NCBI RefSeq assembly: GCF_012926615.1
Contig: NZ_JABBNU010000002.1
Span: 62,001 to 126,000 of the forward strand
Length of the DNA: 64,000 bases
From: Marinigracilibium pacificum
Lineage (GTDB): Bacteria; Bacteroidota; Bacteroidia; Cytophagales; Cyclobacteriaceae
Reading direction: 5' to 3'
Below, piece by piece: positions 53,815 through 63,304 of the stretch. A program made the translations under genes and the position numbers. Below the pieces are notes generated by a model. The model worked only from the letters and a program-made list of their open reading frames with translations, was not told the origin of the DNA and did no database searches. Position 1 is the stretch's first letter. Each line of letters starts with the position of its first letter.

Positions 53815-54993
53815 TTATTTTTCAAATATAGTATACCCAACTATTACCTCAGCTGTCATAATTTCAGTTTTCATAGTCCTATATTTTGAAAGAATATCCT
53901 TATTTGGAGCAAACTTACCTTCTATTTGAAATTTATTGATTTGGTATCCTGCACCACAGATGAAATAGGGATTTGTATTTACTCTTAGAGAGTTTTCAAC
54001 ACCAAACAACAAATCAGTACCGATGTGAATTTCAAAGCTTATTCCCGTATTAAAATAAACTTGAGAGTTTTTAGATATAGGATAATTATATTGAAAGCTA
54101 ATTGGCAGCTCAAGTGCACTATAAGTAAATGACATTATTCTGTCTTGATTTACCGGGTTAGTAGTATAGTAATTGAATACCGGTTCTAAAAGCAAGCTAA
54201 ATTTTTCATTTCTCCACGGAGCGGTTAGATTGAATTGTAAGCCAAGTCTAGTAGAATGAGAATCATGAAAATCTTCATCAAATCCATTAGTATTTAATAC
54301 TGATGATTTGGTAAATCTATATCCAGGTCTAAGGGTTAATGAACTTTTCCATTTTTTTGATTTATGTATATAGGTATCTTGAGAATTGTCAATTGTTCTT
54401 AACGTATTATATTTAAGAAATACATTAATCAAATCTTTTTGTGTATAATCAATAGAGTTGAAGTCAAAGTTAAATTCAGGTTTATCGTTCATTAAATTTT
54501 GAAGCTGTTGCCTGAAATAATTATTTTCCTTAATCTCCATTTTAAAAGTGAATTTTTTATAAACTAATGGAGAAATGTCTAATGAGTCGTTTTTATAATA
54601 GAAACGAATAAGATTTGGTTCCCTGTATGAATAAAGGTTAACTTCTCCTTCTACCAAGACCTTAATAAACACTCTTTTTTCAATAAATTCAGGATTTCTT
54701 AAAGTTGAAAGGTTCCCTGTTTTAGTGGCGGATTGATCAATTTTCACCTCTCTGCTAAGGTATTTAACCGTTTTGTCGATTGCAAATTCTTGCAAGTCTA
54801 AAACGGAATAGGATTTTTCACTTTGATCAATCTTAACCTCTATTTTTTCCGGAGAATTTAGCCAATCCTCATCTTTGATTAAAAGGTTGATTTTTTCTCC
54901 ATCATTTGTGATAATATATCCGCTCTTATATTGAGAAAAGGAGCTAAAACTTATAAATACAAAAAATATAAGTGCAAAAAATCGCGTAAACAT
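53815..54993 (-). CDS. Outer-membrane beta-barrel protein of unknown function
   Basis: From the ATG at 54993 the product has 392 residues, with a signal peptide (1-21). The N-terminal half has KSGYIITNDGEKINLLIKDEDW, a pattern common in Bacteroidota outer-membrane proteins. The C-terminal half has alternating strands (SLTLRPGYRF, STRLGLQFNLTAPW, FEIHIGTDLLF) and ends TAEVIVGYTIFEK, fitting a barrel. It is the last gene of a likely operon after the MsrA gene (47 bp from the ATG; 5 bp if the TTG upstream is used). Confidence 0.7.
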   Translation of the reverse strand: MFTRFFALIFFVFISFSSFSQYKSGYIITNDGEKINLLIKDEDWLNSPEKIEVKIDQSEKSYSVLDLQEFAIDKTVKYLSREVKIDQSATKTGNLSTLRNPEFIEKRVFIKVLVEGEVNLYSYREPNLIRFYYKNDSLDISPLVYKKFTFKMEIKENNYFRQQLQNLMNDKPEFNFDFNSIDYTQKDLINVFLKYNTLRTIDNSQDTYIHKSKKWKSSLTLRPGYRFTKSSVLNTNGFDEDFHDSHSTRLGLQFNLTAPWRNEKFSLLLEPVFNYYTTNPVNQDRIMSFTYSALELPISFQYNYPISKNSQVYFNTGISFEIHIGTDLLFGVENSLRVNTNPYFICGAGYQINKFQIEGKFAPNKDILSKYRTMKTEIMTAEVIVGYTIFEK

Positions 54994-55040
54994 AGGTTGA
55001 TAAATCCTTAATAAAAAGTCTAAGATATCAACCAATATTA

Positions 55041-55544
55041 TTACTTACCAAGTATTTTTTTAATTTCCTCTCTCAACAAACTTTCATCAAACTCAAAAAT
55101 GGTTTGCAGCTTTGGTATTATATAAGTTTTACAAAAAGGAGCTGTAGGTTTAGTCTTGAAATAGTTTAGTTGCTCCGGTTTATTTGTTTTGAATTCCTTG
55201 AAGGGTAAGGTTTCTGTTATTATTGTTTTATTTAAGTCAGCTTTAATTTGGCTTAGAATGTATTCACATTGGCTTTTATCGTCTTTGCTAAAGTAGTATA
55301 TGGCTGATCGATACCTATTTCTTAAAGAATGCTTTGAGCTACTAGAATGAGTGATTAAATGAATATAAATAACCTCTCTTAGAGTAATATTATTTTCATC
55401 AAAACGTAAATAGATCCCCTCTGAGTAGGCTTCATTTGGAGCGATTGATGCTATCCACCCTTGTTTTACTACTTCTACACCTTTTAAGGACTGAAAAATA
55501 GCTTCAGTACACCAATGACAACCACCGCCCAATCCTAATTCCAT
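55041..55544 (-). CDS. msrA: Peptide-methionine (S)-S-oxide reductase (MsrA), divergent
   Basis: The 167-residue protein has the MsrA active-site block GGGCHWCTEAIF with catalytic Cys9, a Phe-to-His change compared with the common GCFW. Later SLRNRYRSAIYYF matches the QYRSAIY segment, and FYFKTKPTAPFCKTY has a likely resolving Cys. The usual HDPT is replaced by THSSSSKHS. It should reduce methionine sulfoxide in free or protein form. It lies 4 bp after the CocE-type gene, so both are co-transcribed. Confidence 0.85.
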   Translation of the reverse strand: MELGLGGGCHWCTEAIFQSLKGVEVVKQGWIASIAPNEAYSEGIYLRFDENNITLREVIYIHLITHSSSSKHSLRNRYRSAIYYFSKDDKSQCEYILSQIKADLNKTIITETLPFKEFKTNKPEQLNYFKTKPTAPFCKTYIIPKLQTIFEFDESLLREEIKKILGK

Positions 55545-55548
55545 TTGA

Positions 55549-57450
55549 TTATTTGAATTTTAAATCTCCAATTACAGGAATTCTTATACTTGAAGGATAT
55601 TTTTTCGAGTGATGGATATTATTATGTGCGATGACTCCTTCAGATTCGTCGAAGTTATCTCCACCTGTATTAAGATTTCTTGCAAACCTTGGAAAATTGC
55701 TACTTGAAACTTCAATTCTGATCCGGTGTCCTTTTTTGAAATAGTTACTTGTTGCCATTGGAGAAAGATCTACTTTATAAACTGTACCTTCCTTCATAAA
55801 AACTTCCTCATTGTATCCTTCTCTATATCTGACTCTTTGGATAGTTTCATCAAGGTTATATGCACTGCCATCAGGGTAAACGTCGATAATTTTTATTGTG
55901 AGGTCTGTATCTTTTACATCTGACGACAAGTATAATGTTGATTCTATAAACCCTGTTATTTCTATTCCCTCGGTTAAGGGAGGCGTTGTGTAAACAAGGA
56001 TATCATTTCGGGTTTCCATTTGTTGTTGGTTAAAAGATCCCCCTTTAACAGCATTGCCAGTACAACATACATTTCCTCCATATGATGGCACCGGATGCAT
56101 TGGATCGTAAGAAAATGAATCCGGATTATCTTTCGAAGGGGCTTTTGTTAAAAGCTCCCCATCCCCATAAAGGCTATTTGCTCTTCCATTACTATTCAGG
56201 TATAGAGTTGTTAAAGATGAATTGGAAGGAGGCCATTCTTCTGCTGTATTCCATTCATTACTGCCCATTGTATAATACTGAATCCTTGGAAGTTGGTTTA
56301 AAAAGTCTTTGGATTCTCCTTCCTTTAGCCATACGTCAAACCAGCCATAAATCAGGCTTTCATGGTCAAGTCTGGCATCTCCAACACTCCGTTCTCCCAC
56401 AATTGTGTTTTCTGTTGCTCTTGTGTATGCACAATGTAGGGTTGGTGCAATAACCAAATATTGATTTTCAGAAATATCAGGATCACTAATGTTATTTCTA
56501 ACATGATTAAAAAGAGCAAGATTTGGGCTTATTGATACATCGTACCATGATGCGAACCAAAAGCTTGGTACTCCAAATCCCATGTCATCGTGATATAGTC
56601 CACCTTTAAACCATTCGGGGTCATTTGGCTTTCTTTGGACCATTTCCTCAAAGATACCTTTAGGACCATCGACATTTTTAATAATATCCTGTATTGGCAA
56701 ATGACTTAGACCTTCTGACCAATCCACCGGTGGATATTCTGGTGCCATATCGTAAAACTTCTGTAATCTTATCAGGTCTTCCTGACTAATGTTATTTGGT
56801 AGTTTTGGTGCCATTTCATCATGCTGGGTGGAATATAACCAGGCAAAGAACAGCATTTGCTCTGCTCCGCCACGATACCAATTTCCTTGTTCCATAAATT
56901 GACCAACACGTCCTATTCCGGCTCCAAATCCTTGAGGAACCATTGCCGCATGGGCTGGGTGATCCATTGCTGCAACTGCCATTTGCCATTCCGCAGTACT
57001 CGAACAACCTAATGTCCCAATCTTGCCATTACTCCATTCCTGATCAGCCATCCATGTAAATGCATCATAACCGTCAGTCAGGGGAGTGCCAAGAATGTCC
57101 CATTCTCCTTCAGAAAAAAATCTACCTCTTTCATTTTGAACAACATAAGCATACCCATGTTTTACAGCTTCAAGTGCTCTTTGAGCAGTTCGGGTATTTA
57201 ATTTACCATCCCGATATGGGTTGAAATTATATGGTGTTCGTGAAAAGATAATTGGAACCTTTTTATCTGTTTTAGGTCTATAGATATCAGTTGCCAATCT
57301 GATGCCATCTCGCATTGGCATCATAACTTTTTGTTCTATAATGGCTATTTCCTCAAGTTCATTGATTGTTTCGTTTTCTTGAGCGAAAATATTTACAGAA
57401 AATATAAACAGGATTATAGTGTATAAAGGATAGCAAAATAAGCTTTTCAT
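55549..57450 (-). CDS. CocE/NonD family alpha/beta hydrolase, secreted (S15-like)
   Basis: The 633-residue protein has a signal peptide (1-23, NIFAQ). The hydrolase domain begins [17 protein letters not shown] and carries the nucleophile elbow [12 protein letters not shown] with likely Ser150. The C-terminal jelly-roll domain is typical of the X-Pro dipeptidyl-peptidase/CocE group ([46 protein letters not shown]). It should be an exported acylase or peptidase. It is the first gene of a three-gene operon with MsrA and an outer-membrane protein. Confidence 0.93.
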   Translation of the reverse strand: MKSLFCYPLYTIILFIFSVNIFAQENETINELEEIAIIEQKVMMPMRDGIRLATDIYRPKTDKKVPIIFSRTPYNFNPYRDGKLNTRTAQRALEAVKHGYAYVVQNERGRFFSEGEWDILGTPLTDGYDAFTWMADQEWSNGKIGTLGCSSTAEWQMAVAAMDHPAHAAMVPQGFGAGIGRVGQFMEQGNWYRGGAEQMLFFAWLYSTQHDEMAPKLPNNISQEDLIRLQKFYDMAPEYPPVDWSEGLSHLPIQDIIKNVDGPKGIFEEMVQRKPNDPEWFKGGLYHDDMGFGVPSFWFASWYDVSISPNLALFNHVRNNISDPDISENQYLVIAPTLHCAYTRATENTIVGERSVGDARLDHESLIYGWFDVWLKEGESKDFLNQLPRIQYYTMGSNEWNTAEEWPPSNSSLTTLYLNSNGRANSLYGDGELLTKAPSKDNPDSFSYDPMHPVPSYGGNVCCTGNAVKGGSFNQQQMETRNDILVYTTPPLTEGIEITGFIESTLYLSSDVKDTDLTIKIIDVYPDGSAYNLDETIQRVRYREGYNEEVFMKEGTVYKVDLSPMATSNYFKKGHRIRIEVSSSNFPRFARNLNTGGDNFDESEGVIAHNNIHHSKKYPSSIRIPVIGDLKFK

Positions 57451-57526
57451 AAATTATTAAAATTGGACTGATAAGATCAATATAATATAAAAATCAGTCC
57501 AATCATAAATCTTTAAGCTTATAATA

Positions 57527-58216
57527 TTACTTTATTAATCTTATTTTCCAGGCTATATCAAAGCTAATCGAATGTTGATAGCTTGAATTAAATTCGTCAA
57601 GAGAGATAAAGGTTGGTCTGTAAATTAGACCTAGATGAAATGCTCTTCCAAGTTGTAAATGATATGATCCTACTAATCCAAGAGATTTATTATCTACGGA
57701 TTTGATAAATGAACTTTCTTCAGAATCTTTCGGATATATTCGATCTATTGAATAGTTTATACCGTACCCTAGTTTATGTCTTCCAAGTTTATGGTTATGG
57801 CTTAAGGATATATATTTGGTTTGAATTTGATCAAACCATAAAGGAACATATATGGGGATAGGTAAAAAGTAATAGTTTGTTACCTGACCAACATTTAAAC
57901 TAATGAATTGATTTTCATTGTAATAATAATCCAGTCCGGCAGAGATGCCTAAAAAACCAGAGTCAGTTATTCTATGATTTTCCTGAGTTACAGTAAAGTG
58001 GTTTGCATATGGGATTGACAGGTTAAAAAAAAGTTTTCCTGTATAATGGTCAATTCTCCACTGTCTTCTTTCTTTTCTAGTTAGATCACCAAAATCAGTA
58101 GTGTCATTTAATATTAATTCTTCAGATGATAATGAATTTGATTTAAAAAGTGGATTTGCATTTATAGAAAAACAAGTTATTAAAAGAATGTAAATAAACA
58201 ATGGTGTTGATTTCAT
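57527..58216 (-). CDS. Outer-membrane beta-barrel protein, small
   Basis: The 229-residue protein has a signal peptide (about 1-20). The mature chain has a DDTTDFGDLTRKERRQWR linker and then paired strands (GKLFFNLSIPYANHFTV, GFLGISAGLDYYYNENQFISLNVG, KYISLSHNHKLGRHKLGYGINYS, ISFDIAWKIRLIK). It probably forms a small barrel of eight to ten strands. The ligand and role are unknown. It stands alone, with 76- and 150-bp gaps on either side. Confidence 0.75.
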   Translation of the reverse strand: MKSTPLFIYILLITCFSINANPLFKSNSLSSEELILNDTTDFGDLTRKERRQWRIDHYTGKLFFNLSIPYANHFTVTQENHRITDSGFLGISAGLDYYYNENQFISLNVGQVTNYYFLPIPIYVPLWFDQIQTKYISLSHNHKLGRHKLGYGINYSIDRIYPKDSEESSFIKSVDNKSLGLVGSYHLQLGRAFHLGLIYRPTFISLDEFNSSYQHSISFDIAWKIRLIK

Positions 58217-58370
58217 AATGACTAAGGTTGTTGATTTTATTTAGACTTATTAAAAATAATATATTTAATAATACTATTACAAGTCCCGGAGGTTATTTTT
58301 ATGTTGTTATTATTGATTAATTATTGTGGTATTTAGAGAATATAAATTTAAATTATTGATTATTAGTTTG

Positions 58371-58817
58371 TTAATCCCAAATGTATTTCCACTTTCCATC
58401 AGGCATTTTTTTCCAGACGGTATGAAAAATTCCTTCTGATTTAGTTTCATTACCCAGACTGTCAACTGAAATCCACTCATACTTTCCCCAGGTCGAAGCG
58501 AGTGTACCGTCCTTGGAAATTTCGACTTTATCAGGTTTCCAATACGCTTTTGCTACTTCATACCTCGGGTCTGAATAGAATTTCATAATAGCTTCAGGGC
58601 CTTTTATTAAGTTATTCGGGCCTCTGAGTATTACTGCCTCAGGAGCAGCAAAATGATGAAATGCACTTGCCACACCGTTTTGAAGCAAGTATTCGTTAAA
58701 TCTCTTTTCAGCATTGATGATTTCATTTTTTATATCAACTTCAGAAAGTTGATTTTCATCTTTTTGTAAACATCCTGCTATCAAAAGTATGACTATGATA
58801 AAATGAAGTGCTTTCAT
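58371..58817 (-). CDS. DUF4440/SnoaL-like lipoprotein
   Basis: From the ATG at 58817 the product has 148 residues with a lipoprotein signal (lipobox LIAGC). The NTF2-like domain has IINAEKRFNEYLLQNGVASAFHHFA, NLIKGPEAIMKFYSDP and a C-terminal FHTVWKKMPDGKWKYIWD, as in DUF4440 proteins. It may bind a ligand or act on the product of its neighbour. The start at 58817 leaves a 10-bp gap to the cyclase-family gene; a TTG start at 58841 would overlap that gene. Confidence 0.85.
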   Translation of the reverse strand: MKALHFIIVILLIAGCLQKDENQLSEVDIKNEIINAEKRFNEYLLQNGVASAFHHFAAPEAVILRGPNNLIKGPEAIMKFYSDPRYEVAKAYWKPDKVEISKDGTLASTWGKYEWISVDSLGNETKSEGIFHTVWKKMPDGKWKYIWD

Positions 58818-58827
58818 GATTTTAGTA

Positions 58828-59658
58828 TTATAGTAATGCAATAATTCTCAATGGGCCTCCGCTTCCACCTTTAATCTTTATTGGCAATGCGATGATTGCA
58901 AAGCCTGCATCAGGTAATTCAGACATATTGGCTACATTTTCAAAAGCAGGTATATTCTCTTCAAGTAAAATGACATGACTCTTAAATTCATACGATTGTC
59001 CGAAATCTATACTTGGTGTATCAATACCAATGGCTTTGATTTTTCTTTTTTGAGTTAGCCAGGTGGCTGCTTCTGGTGATAGTCCGGGAAAATGAAGGTC
59101 TTTTATTGCTTCTGGGCCTCGCTCGACAGTACCAAGATACTTTTCTTTATCAGGATAAAAAGAAGAATGACCTGTATATAGCAGAACAATACTATTCTCA
59201 GGAATTTCGCCAAATTTAGACTCCCAATCTGTTATATCATCAATGCTTACTAAGTAATCTCTATTTCCTTTTGCTTTATCAGAAATATCGATTTTAATAC
59301 CAGAACCTGTTAGTTTAGTTAATGGGATTTCATCAACACTTTGTTTTCCTTCTGCAAAATGGATTGGCGCATCAACATGTGTTCCTCCATGTTCAGCCAT
59401 ACAGAAGTTATTTGCAGCATAGAAAAAACCATTATCGGTCATGCCATATGCCACTTTCTCTAATTCAAACTCTTTAGCTGTAACCCAGAATACAGTTTCG
59501 TCAGAATAATCATAGGTTAAATCAACTATTTTGGAAGATTCTAGTAATGAAGAAAGAGTTTCAGTTTTGGTCAGGTTTGTATCAGTATTGTTTTGCTTTA
59601 CAGAATTGTCGCAAGACATGATAAAGCTGATTAAAAGGAGGAAGGAAAATGTTTTCAT
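58828..59658 (-). CDS. Cyclase family metal-dependent hydrolase (kynurenine formamidase-like), lipoprotein
   Basis: The 276-residue protein has a lipoprotein signal (lipobox FIMSC, Cys16). The catalytic domain has the cyclase-family metal motif HGGTHVDAPIHF (His90, His94, Asp96) and the PGLSPEAATWL and GIDTPSID blocks. Such enzymes hydrolyse N-formylkynurenine, cyclise polyketides or open lactones or imides; the substrate is open. Export as a lipoprotein is notable. It is followed by the SnoaL-like lipoprotein (10 bp), so the pair may act on one extracytoplasmic substrate. Confidence 0.88.
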   Translation of the reverse strand: MKTFSFLLLISFIMSCDNSVKQNNTDTNLTKTETLSSLLESSKIVDLTYDYSDETVFWVTAKEFELEKVAYGMTDNGFFYAANNFCMAEHGGTHVDAPIHFAEGKQSVDEIPLTKLTGSGIKIDISDKAKGNRDYLVSIDDITDWESKFGEIPENSIVLLYTGHSSFYPDKEKYLGTVERGPEAIKDLHFPGLSPEAATWLTQKRKIKAIGIDTPSIDFGQSYEFKSHVILLEENIPAFENVANMSELPDAGFAIIALPIKIKGGSGGPLRIIALL

Positions 59659-59744
59659 AGGAATAATTTAATCGTCTTTATAAGATAATTTAATTATTCC
59701 TAAAATGTATTAATACAGTATTAAAATTGAGTTTTATTAATGAT

Positions 59745-60386
59745 TTACTTGATAACCAAACCTCCGTTTTTGAGTAGTTCATCTTTTAAGTGAGGGTAAT
59801 GCTTTTCTAGTTCTGAGAGCATTAACTCATAAGGTATGTCTTCAAATGTGCCATAATCATGTAAATACTCCATAAAGTCACCGCCACTTTTGTCATATTC
59901 CTGAAAAATAGATTCATTTTCTCCATCAAACTCTAGTGAATCTACATTGAGTTTATAGCACAATTCTTTATTAAATACCGGTGTGACTTTAATCCATTTA
60001 TCATGAAGGAAGATTTCTGAATAGCCATGGAAAACTAATAAGTTGGTTTTTAATACTTTTTCTAGCTTCGATGTTCCTATATGGTTTTTGACATTAGCAA
60101 AGCCCATTCTTGCAGGAACACCAATTACACGTGCTGATGCTGTGAAAAGATTGCTTTTCTCTATGCAATAACCATAATCACGGGTTGTGATATGACTTGC
60201 TCTAATTGCTTCCTCAGAAAAATCCAGTCTGTAAGGATCATATCTGAATCCATCTCTTACAGCATAATATAGTGCAATAATTTTTTGCTTAGCGTCGCTT
60301 AACCCATCTGTATGCTTGTCAACAAATTCAATTACATTTGGGTGATCAGAATCTATATATTTCCCCGGTTTAAGGTATTTCTCCAT
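59745..60386 (-). CDS. Transglutaminase-like (papain-fold) protein
   Basis: From the ATG at 60386 the product has 213 residues and no signal peptide. It has the core pattern of bacterial transglutaminase-like domains: YYAVRDGFRYDP, Cys in DYGYCIEKSNLFTASARVIGVPARMGFA, then His in LLVFHGYSEIFLHDKWIKVTP. The Asp of the triad is not clear. Members cut or form isopeptide or amide bonds. It is divergent from the TetR gene; operator O1 lies 29 nt before its ATG. Confidence 0.88.
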   Translation of the reverse strand: MEKYLKPGKYIDSDHPNVIEFVDKHTDGLSDAKQKIIALYYAVRDGFRYDPYRLDFSEEAIRASHITTRDYGYCIEKSNLFTASARVIGVPARMGFANVKNHIGTSKLEKVLKTNLLVFHGYSEIFLHDKWIKVTPVFNKELCYKLNVDSLEFDGENESIFQEYDKSGGDFMEYLHDYGTFEDIPYELMLSELEKHYPHLKDELLKNGGLVIK

Positions 60387-60414
60387 GATAGTTATAATTT
60401 GTACCACCTTGCAT

Positions 60415-60430
60415 TAGGCATATGTGCCTA
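60415..60430. promoter_or_regulatory. TetR-type operator O1
   Basis: TAGGCATATGTGCCTA is a perfect palindrome of the form TAGGCA-N4-TGCCTA in the divergent intergenic region, next to the transglutaminase-like start. Its centre is 42 bp (about four helical turns) from the centre of O2. Confidence 0.75.
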
Positions 60431-60455
60431 GCTAATATACGAAAAAAAATATATC

Positions 60456-60473
60456 TTAGGCATTAATGCCTAA
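60456..60473. promoter_or_regulatory. TetR-type operator O2
   Basis: TTAGGCATTAATGCCTAA is a perfect 18-bp palindrome ending 18 bp before the TetR ATG (60492). It contains the TAGGCA-N4-TGCCTA core and probably mediates autorepression. Confidence 0.8.
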
Positions 60474-60491
60474 ACATTACAATAATTTATC

Positions 60492-61109
60492 ATGTCAACA
60501 ACCAAAAACCGGATACTCAATAAAGCATTAGAACTTTTTAATGAAAAGGGTATCAGTAGCATATCGTCTAAAGCAATAGCCGAAGCGTTGGGGATTAGCT
60601 ATGGTAATCTATGTTACCATTTTCCCCGTAAAGATGATATTGTTTTAGAGTTGTATTTGAATATGCAAGAAGAGGTTGACGGGGAATTTAAGTTAATGCA
60701 TGAGGAGGTGATGAATTTTGATTTTGTACTTGATCGATTGAAAGTATTGTTTTCGGTAATGTATAAGTACAAGTTTATTTATTTGGGAATAACAAAGGTA
60801 ATAAGGCATTTTGATCATATAAAGCAGCATGCTATTGAACAGGACAGGGAGCATAAACGGATACTTTCTGACTTGTCTGATTTTCTTATAAATAATGGTT
60901 ATATGAATCCATTTCAAAGTGAAAAGCAAAAGGACATGTTGATTCGTTCTTTGTTATTGGTGAGTCATTCATGGATATCTGATGCCGAAGTATTTTACGA
61001 TGGAGATGAAAATGATAAGATTGAGTATTATATGCGATTGTTTTTTAATCTGATCAGACCATCATTAACGGATAAAGGAAAAATGGGATTTAAGAAAGTG
61101 TATGTATGA
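60492..61109 (+). CDS. TetR/AcrR family transcriptional regulator
   Basis: The 205-residue protein has an N-terminal TetR HTH (about 5-50): RILNKALELFNEKGISSISSKAIAEALGISYGNLCYHFPRKDDIV. The all-helical C-domain, which would bind the inducer, is DELYLNMQEEVDGEFKLM-like to the end and gives no ligand clue. The gene is divergent from the transglutaminase-like gene and the gap between them holds operators O1 and O2. A third matching site (O3, 48868) suggests it also controls the STAS-like/YwbE operon. Confidence 0.92.
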   Translation: MSTTKNRILNKALELFNEKGISSISSKAIAEALGISYGNLCYHFPRKDDIVLELYLNMQEEVDGEFKLMHEEVMNFDFVLDRLKVLFSVMYKYKFIYLGITKVIRHFDHIKQHAIEQDREHKRILSDLSDFLINNGYMNPFQSEKQKDMLIRSLLLVSHSWISDAEVFYDGDENDKIEYYMRLFFNLIRPSLTDKGKMGFKKVYV

Positions 61110-61216
61110 TTTGAACTGTTGAGAAAATATTTGATAAAATCACATTACGTAAAACCTGAGGCTATTCTTTTTGAAATTATTAGTATTTGGTATGATACCA
61201 ATTAAATAAATTTTAA

Positions 61217-62446
61217 TCAATCAATTTTCATAATCGTACAACCAGTTAAATAAGGATTGTCCGAGTAGAAATAATATCCTTCCTCTTTACCCGGTACAAG
61301 AAATAGTCTGACCGAAAGTGCTTTGCTTTCGTACTTCAAAGACAGGGCAGCAACATCTGAAAGAATACCTCGTATTTTAGCCATTGGTGTGTTTCCTGGA
61401 ATTGGAAGTACATCAATACCTGTTCCGGAAACTGCTGAGTATAGTAATAACTTTTCTACCGATAGTTTTCCTTCCATAGCTCTTTGGGCCAATACTTTAT
61501 CTTCAAGTACCGGAAGCATCAATCCTGAATAGCCACATTTTTTTACATTTACCGATTTTAGAATTGTCGTAATTGTTGCACATGCCCTAAGTGTCGCAGG
61601 GTCACCAAAGGGAGTCTCACTTAATTCTTCAATTGCCTTTCCGATACTTGCATCTAGACCTGGAGCAGGCGATGTATCCATTCCTTTATATTCAAAACCT
61701 TCAAATGTTTCTTCAATATCCAAAGCAATATCCTGAATCGGAATAAGTGTTTTTTCAAACTCTATTTTTATCGAATCCAATTGATTAATAGATGCTTTTC
61801 CAGCTTTGATTGCCTTTTTTAGTGCATTTGGAGATTCAAGTCCTATACTGAATGAATTTGAACCTTCATGATATGCGGCTGGAAAAAACGGTGTTCCTGG
61901 GGGTACATTTGCCGATGCTGTAAACCTAAAGTTGCCATTTCCTCTATCTGAATTTTGAGAGATAGCTAAGATAATTTCACTGGCAGCAAGAATTGAATTA
62001 TCCATTACTCCGGTTTCGGATGATGAAATTGGAACGCTAAAATTTATTTTTTTGGTATTGTTAATGATTTTAATTGCCATTAAGGAAGCTTCCTGACTGT
62101 ATTTGTTTGGTGGTAACAACTGTCCGATAGATACTTCAATATTATTTTTGTCTGCTATAGCATCAAGAGTTTGAAGTTTTCTAATATTATCATTTATGGA
62201 TGATAACTCATAAAGATGAAAATTTTGAGTGGCTATTCTAATTGTTTGAACCTCATAGCCTGCAAGCGTGAATTTTTCTTTTGCTTTATTCAAAAATTCA
62301 ATAGCTCTGTAAAAGGAAGCAGTATCATCAATATTTTCAAGGTTTATCCCAGCAGTAATGGTTCTGATTTTGACTCCAGATTCTGGATATTGAGCAAATA
62401 AATTTAAGTAAAGCAGTGAAAGAAGAATAAACAGTGTGTTTTTCAT
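61217..62446 (-). CDS. Secreted DUF711 (UPF0210) family protein
   Basis: The 409-residue protein has a clear signal peptide (1-18, LYLNLFAQ). The body has the DUF711/UPF0210 pattern: VKIRTITAGINLENIDD, GTPFFPAAYHEGSNSFSIGLESP and LDASIGKAIEELSETPFGDPATLRACA, followed by CGYSGLMLPVLEDKVLAQR. The family resembles PFL-like barrel proteins and its reaction is unknown. Known members are mostly cytoplasmic, so an exported form is unusual. It is monocistronic and convergent with the TetR gene. Confidence 0.88.
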   Translation of the reverse strand: MKNTLFILLSLLYLNLFAQYPESGVKIRTITAGINLENIDDTASFYRAIEFLNKAKEKFTLAGYEVQTIRIATQNFHLYELSSINDNIRKLQTLDAIADKNNIEVSIGQLLPPNKYSQEASLMAIKIINNTKKINFSVPISSSETGVMDNSILAASEIILAISQNSDRGNGNFRFTASANVPPGTPFFPAAYHEGSNSFSIGLESPNALKKAIKAGKASINQLDSIKIEFEKTLIPIQDIALDIEETFEGFEYKGMDTSPAPGLDASIGKAIEELSETPFGDPATLRACATITTILKSVNVKKCGYSGLMLPVLEDKVLAQRAMEGKLSVEKLLLYSAVSGTGIDVLPIPGNTPMAKIRGILSDVAALSLKYESKALSVRLFLVPGKEEGYYFYSDNPYLTGCTIMKID

Positions 62447-62589
62447 GCGTTAATTATGATGGGTATGGAAATAATAATCTAAAATATGAGTGAAACTTAA
62501 TTGAATTCTTCTAAAAGTTAAATAAAATAATGGAATTTACATGTAAAATGATATATTAATGAAAGTTAAGGTCGTATCGATATAATGCA

Positions 62590-63204
62590 ATGAAAGATAT
62601 GTATTTTGAAATCACTGGTGGACTATACCTCATTTTGGATATTGATAATCATGAACAGAAATTATTTGATATGGTTAGTTCTGCAATGCTAGGAGGTGTT
62701 GATGTTCTCGGGTTAAATATTTCTGGTTTTAAGGGAGATTTATATAAGTTGATAAATAAACTGAATAGTGAAGCAAGTAAATTTGATGTCCCTCTAATAG
62801 TTATTGATGAATGGAAAGTGCTGAACGAGGCTCATTTTGATGGAGTTCATCTTTCACAAGGAAATTCAGAATACGAACAATTAATGGGACAGATAGAAGG
62901 AGAATTCATCTTGGGAATGAATTGTACAAGACTGAAAGATGTAGAGTTTGCTAGTGAGTTTTTGCTGGATTATATCTCTATAAATGTTAACTCATTAACA
63001 AGGAATAAACTAGATTCAATTAATGAAAATATAGACCGCATTTTGTTTCTGGAAGGCATAAATAATCCGGATGAAATTTGTGACTATCAAGGAATATCTT
63101 TTGATGGTATTATCATTGATTTGGATTGTTTAGATAAAGAGAATATTTTAAAATCCATTGAAAAATATAAAACAGCATTGAGTTCGGTTCTTGAACATTA
63201 CTAA
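62590..63204 (+). CDS. ThiE/TenI-like TIM-barrel protein, divergent
   Basis: The 204-residue protein resembles thiamine-phosphate synthase: GGLYLILDI start, MVSSAMLGGVDVLGLNISGF (the GADVVQLR position altered), VPLIVIDEWKVLNEAHFDGVHLSQG and EFILGMNCTR (G-x-S position altered). The phosphate-binding and Lys/Arg residues of true ThiE look partly lost, so it may not make thiamine phosphate. No thiamine genes are adjacent. It is monocistronic, followed by a propeller sensor gene. Confidence 0.65.
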   Translation: MKDMYFEITGGLYLILDIDNHEQKLFDMVSSAMLGGVDVLGLNISGFKGDLYKLINKLNSEASKFDVPLIVIDEWKVLNEAHFDGVHLSQGNSEYEQLMGQIEGEFILGMNCTRLKDVEFASEFLLDYISINVNSLTRNKLDSINENIDRILFLEGINNPDEICDYQGISFDGIIIDLDCLDKENILKSIEKYKTALSSVLEHY

Positions 63205-63304
63205 TTTTGATTGTTTTAGTTGTTTTTCACCCTATCTGCGGGATTGATTTTATTATGTTTCATCACAATTTTGATGCATATTTAATATTGAGAATTCTCA
63301 TAAA

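Noticed and set aside
61187-61201. TTGGTAT-G-ATACCAA inverted repeat between the TetR and DUF711 genes
   Set aside because: Short arms, almost no loop and no flanking T-run; may be chance in AT-rich DNA, so not listed as a terminator.
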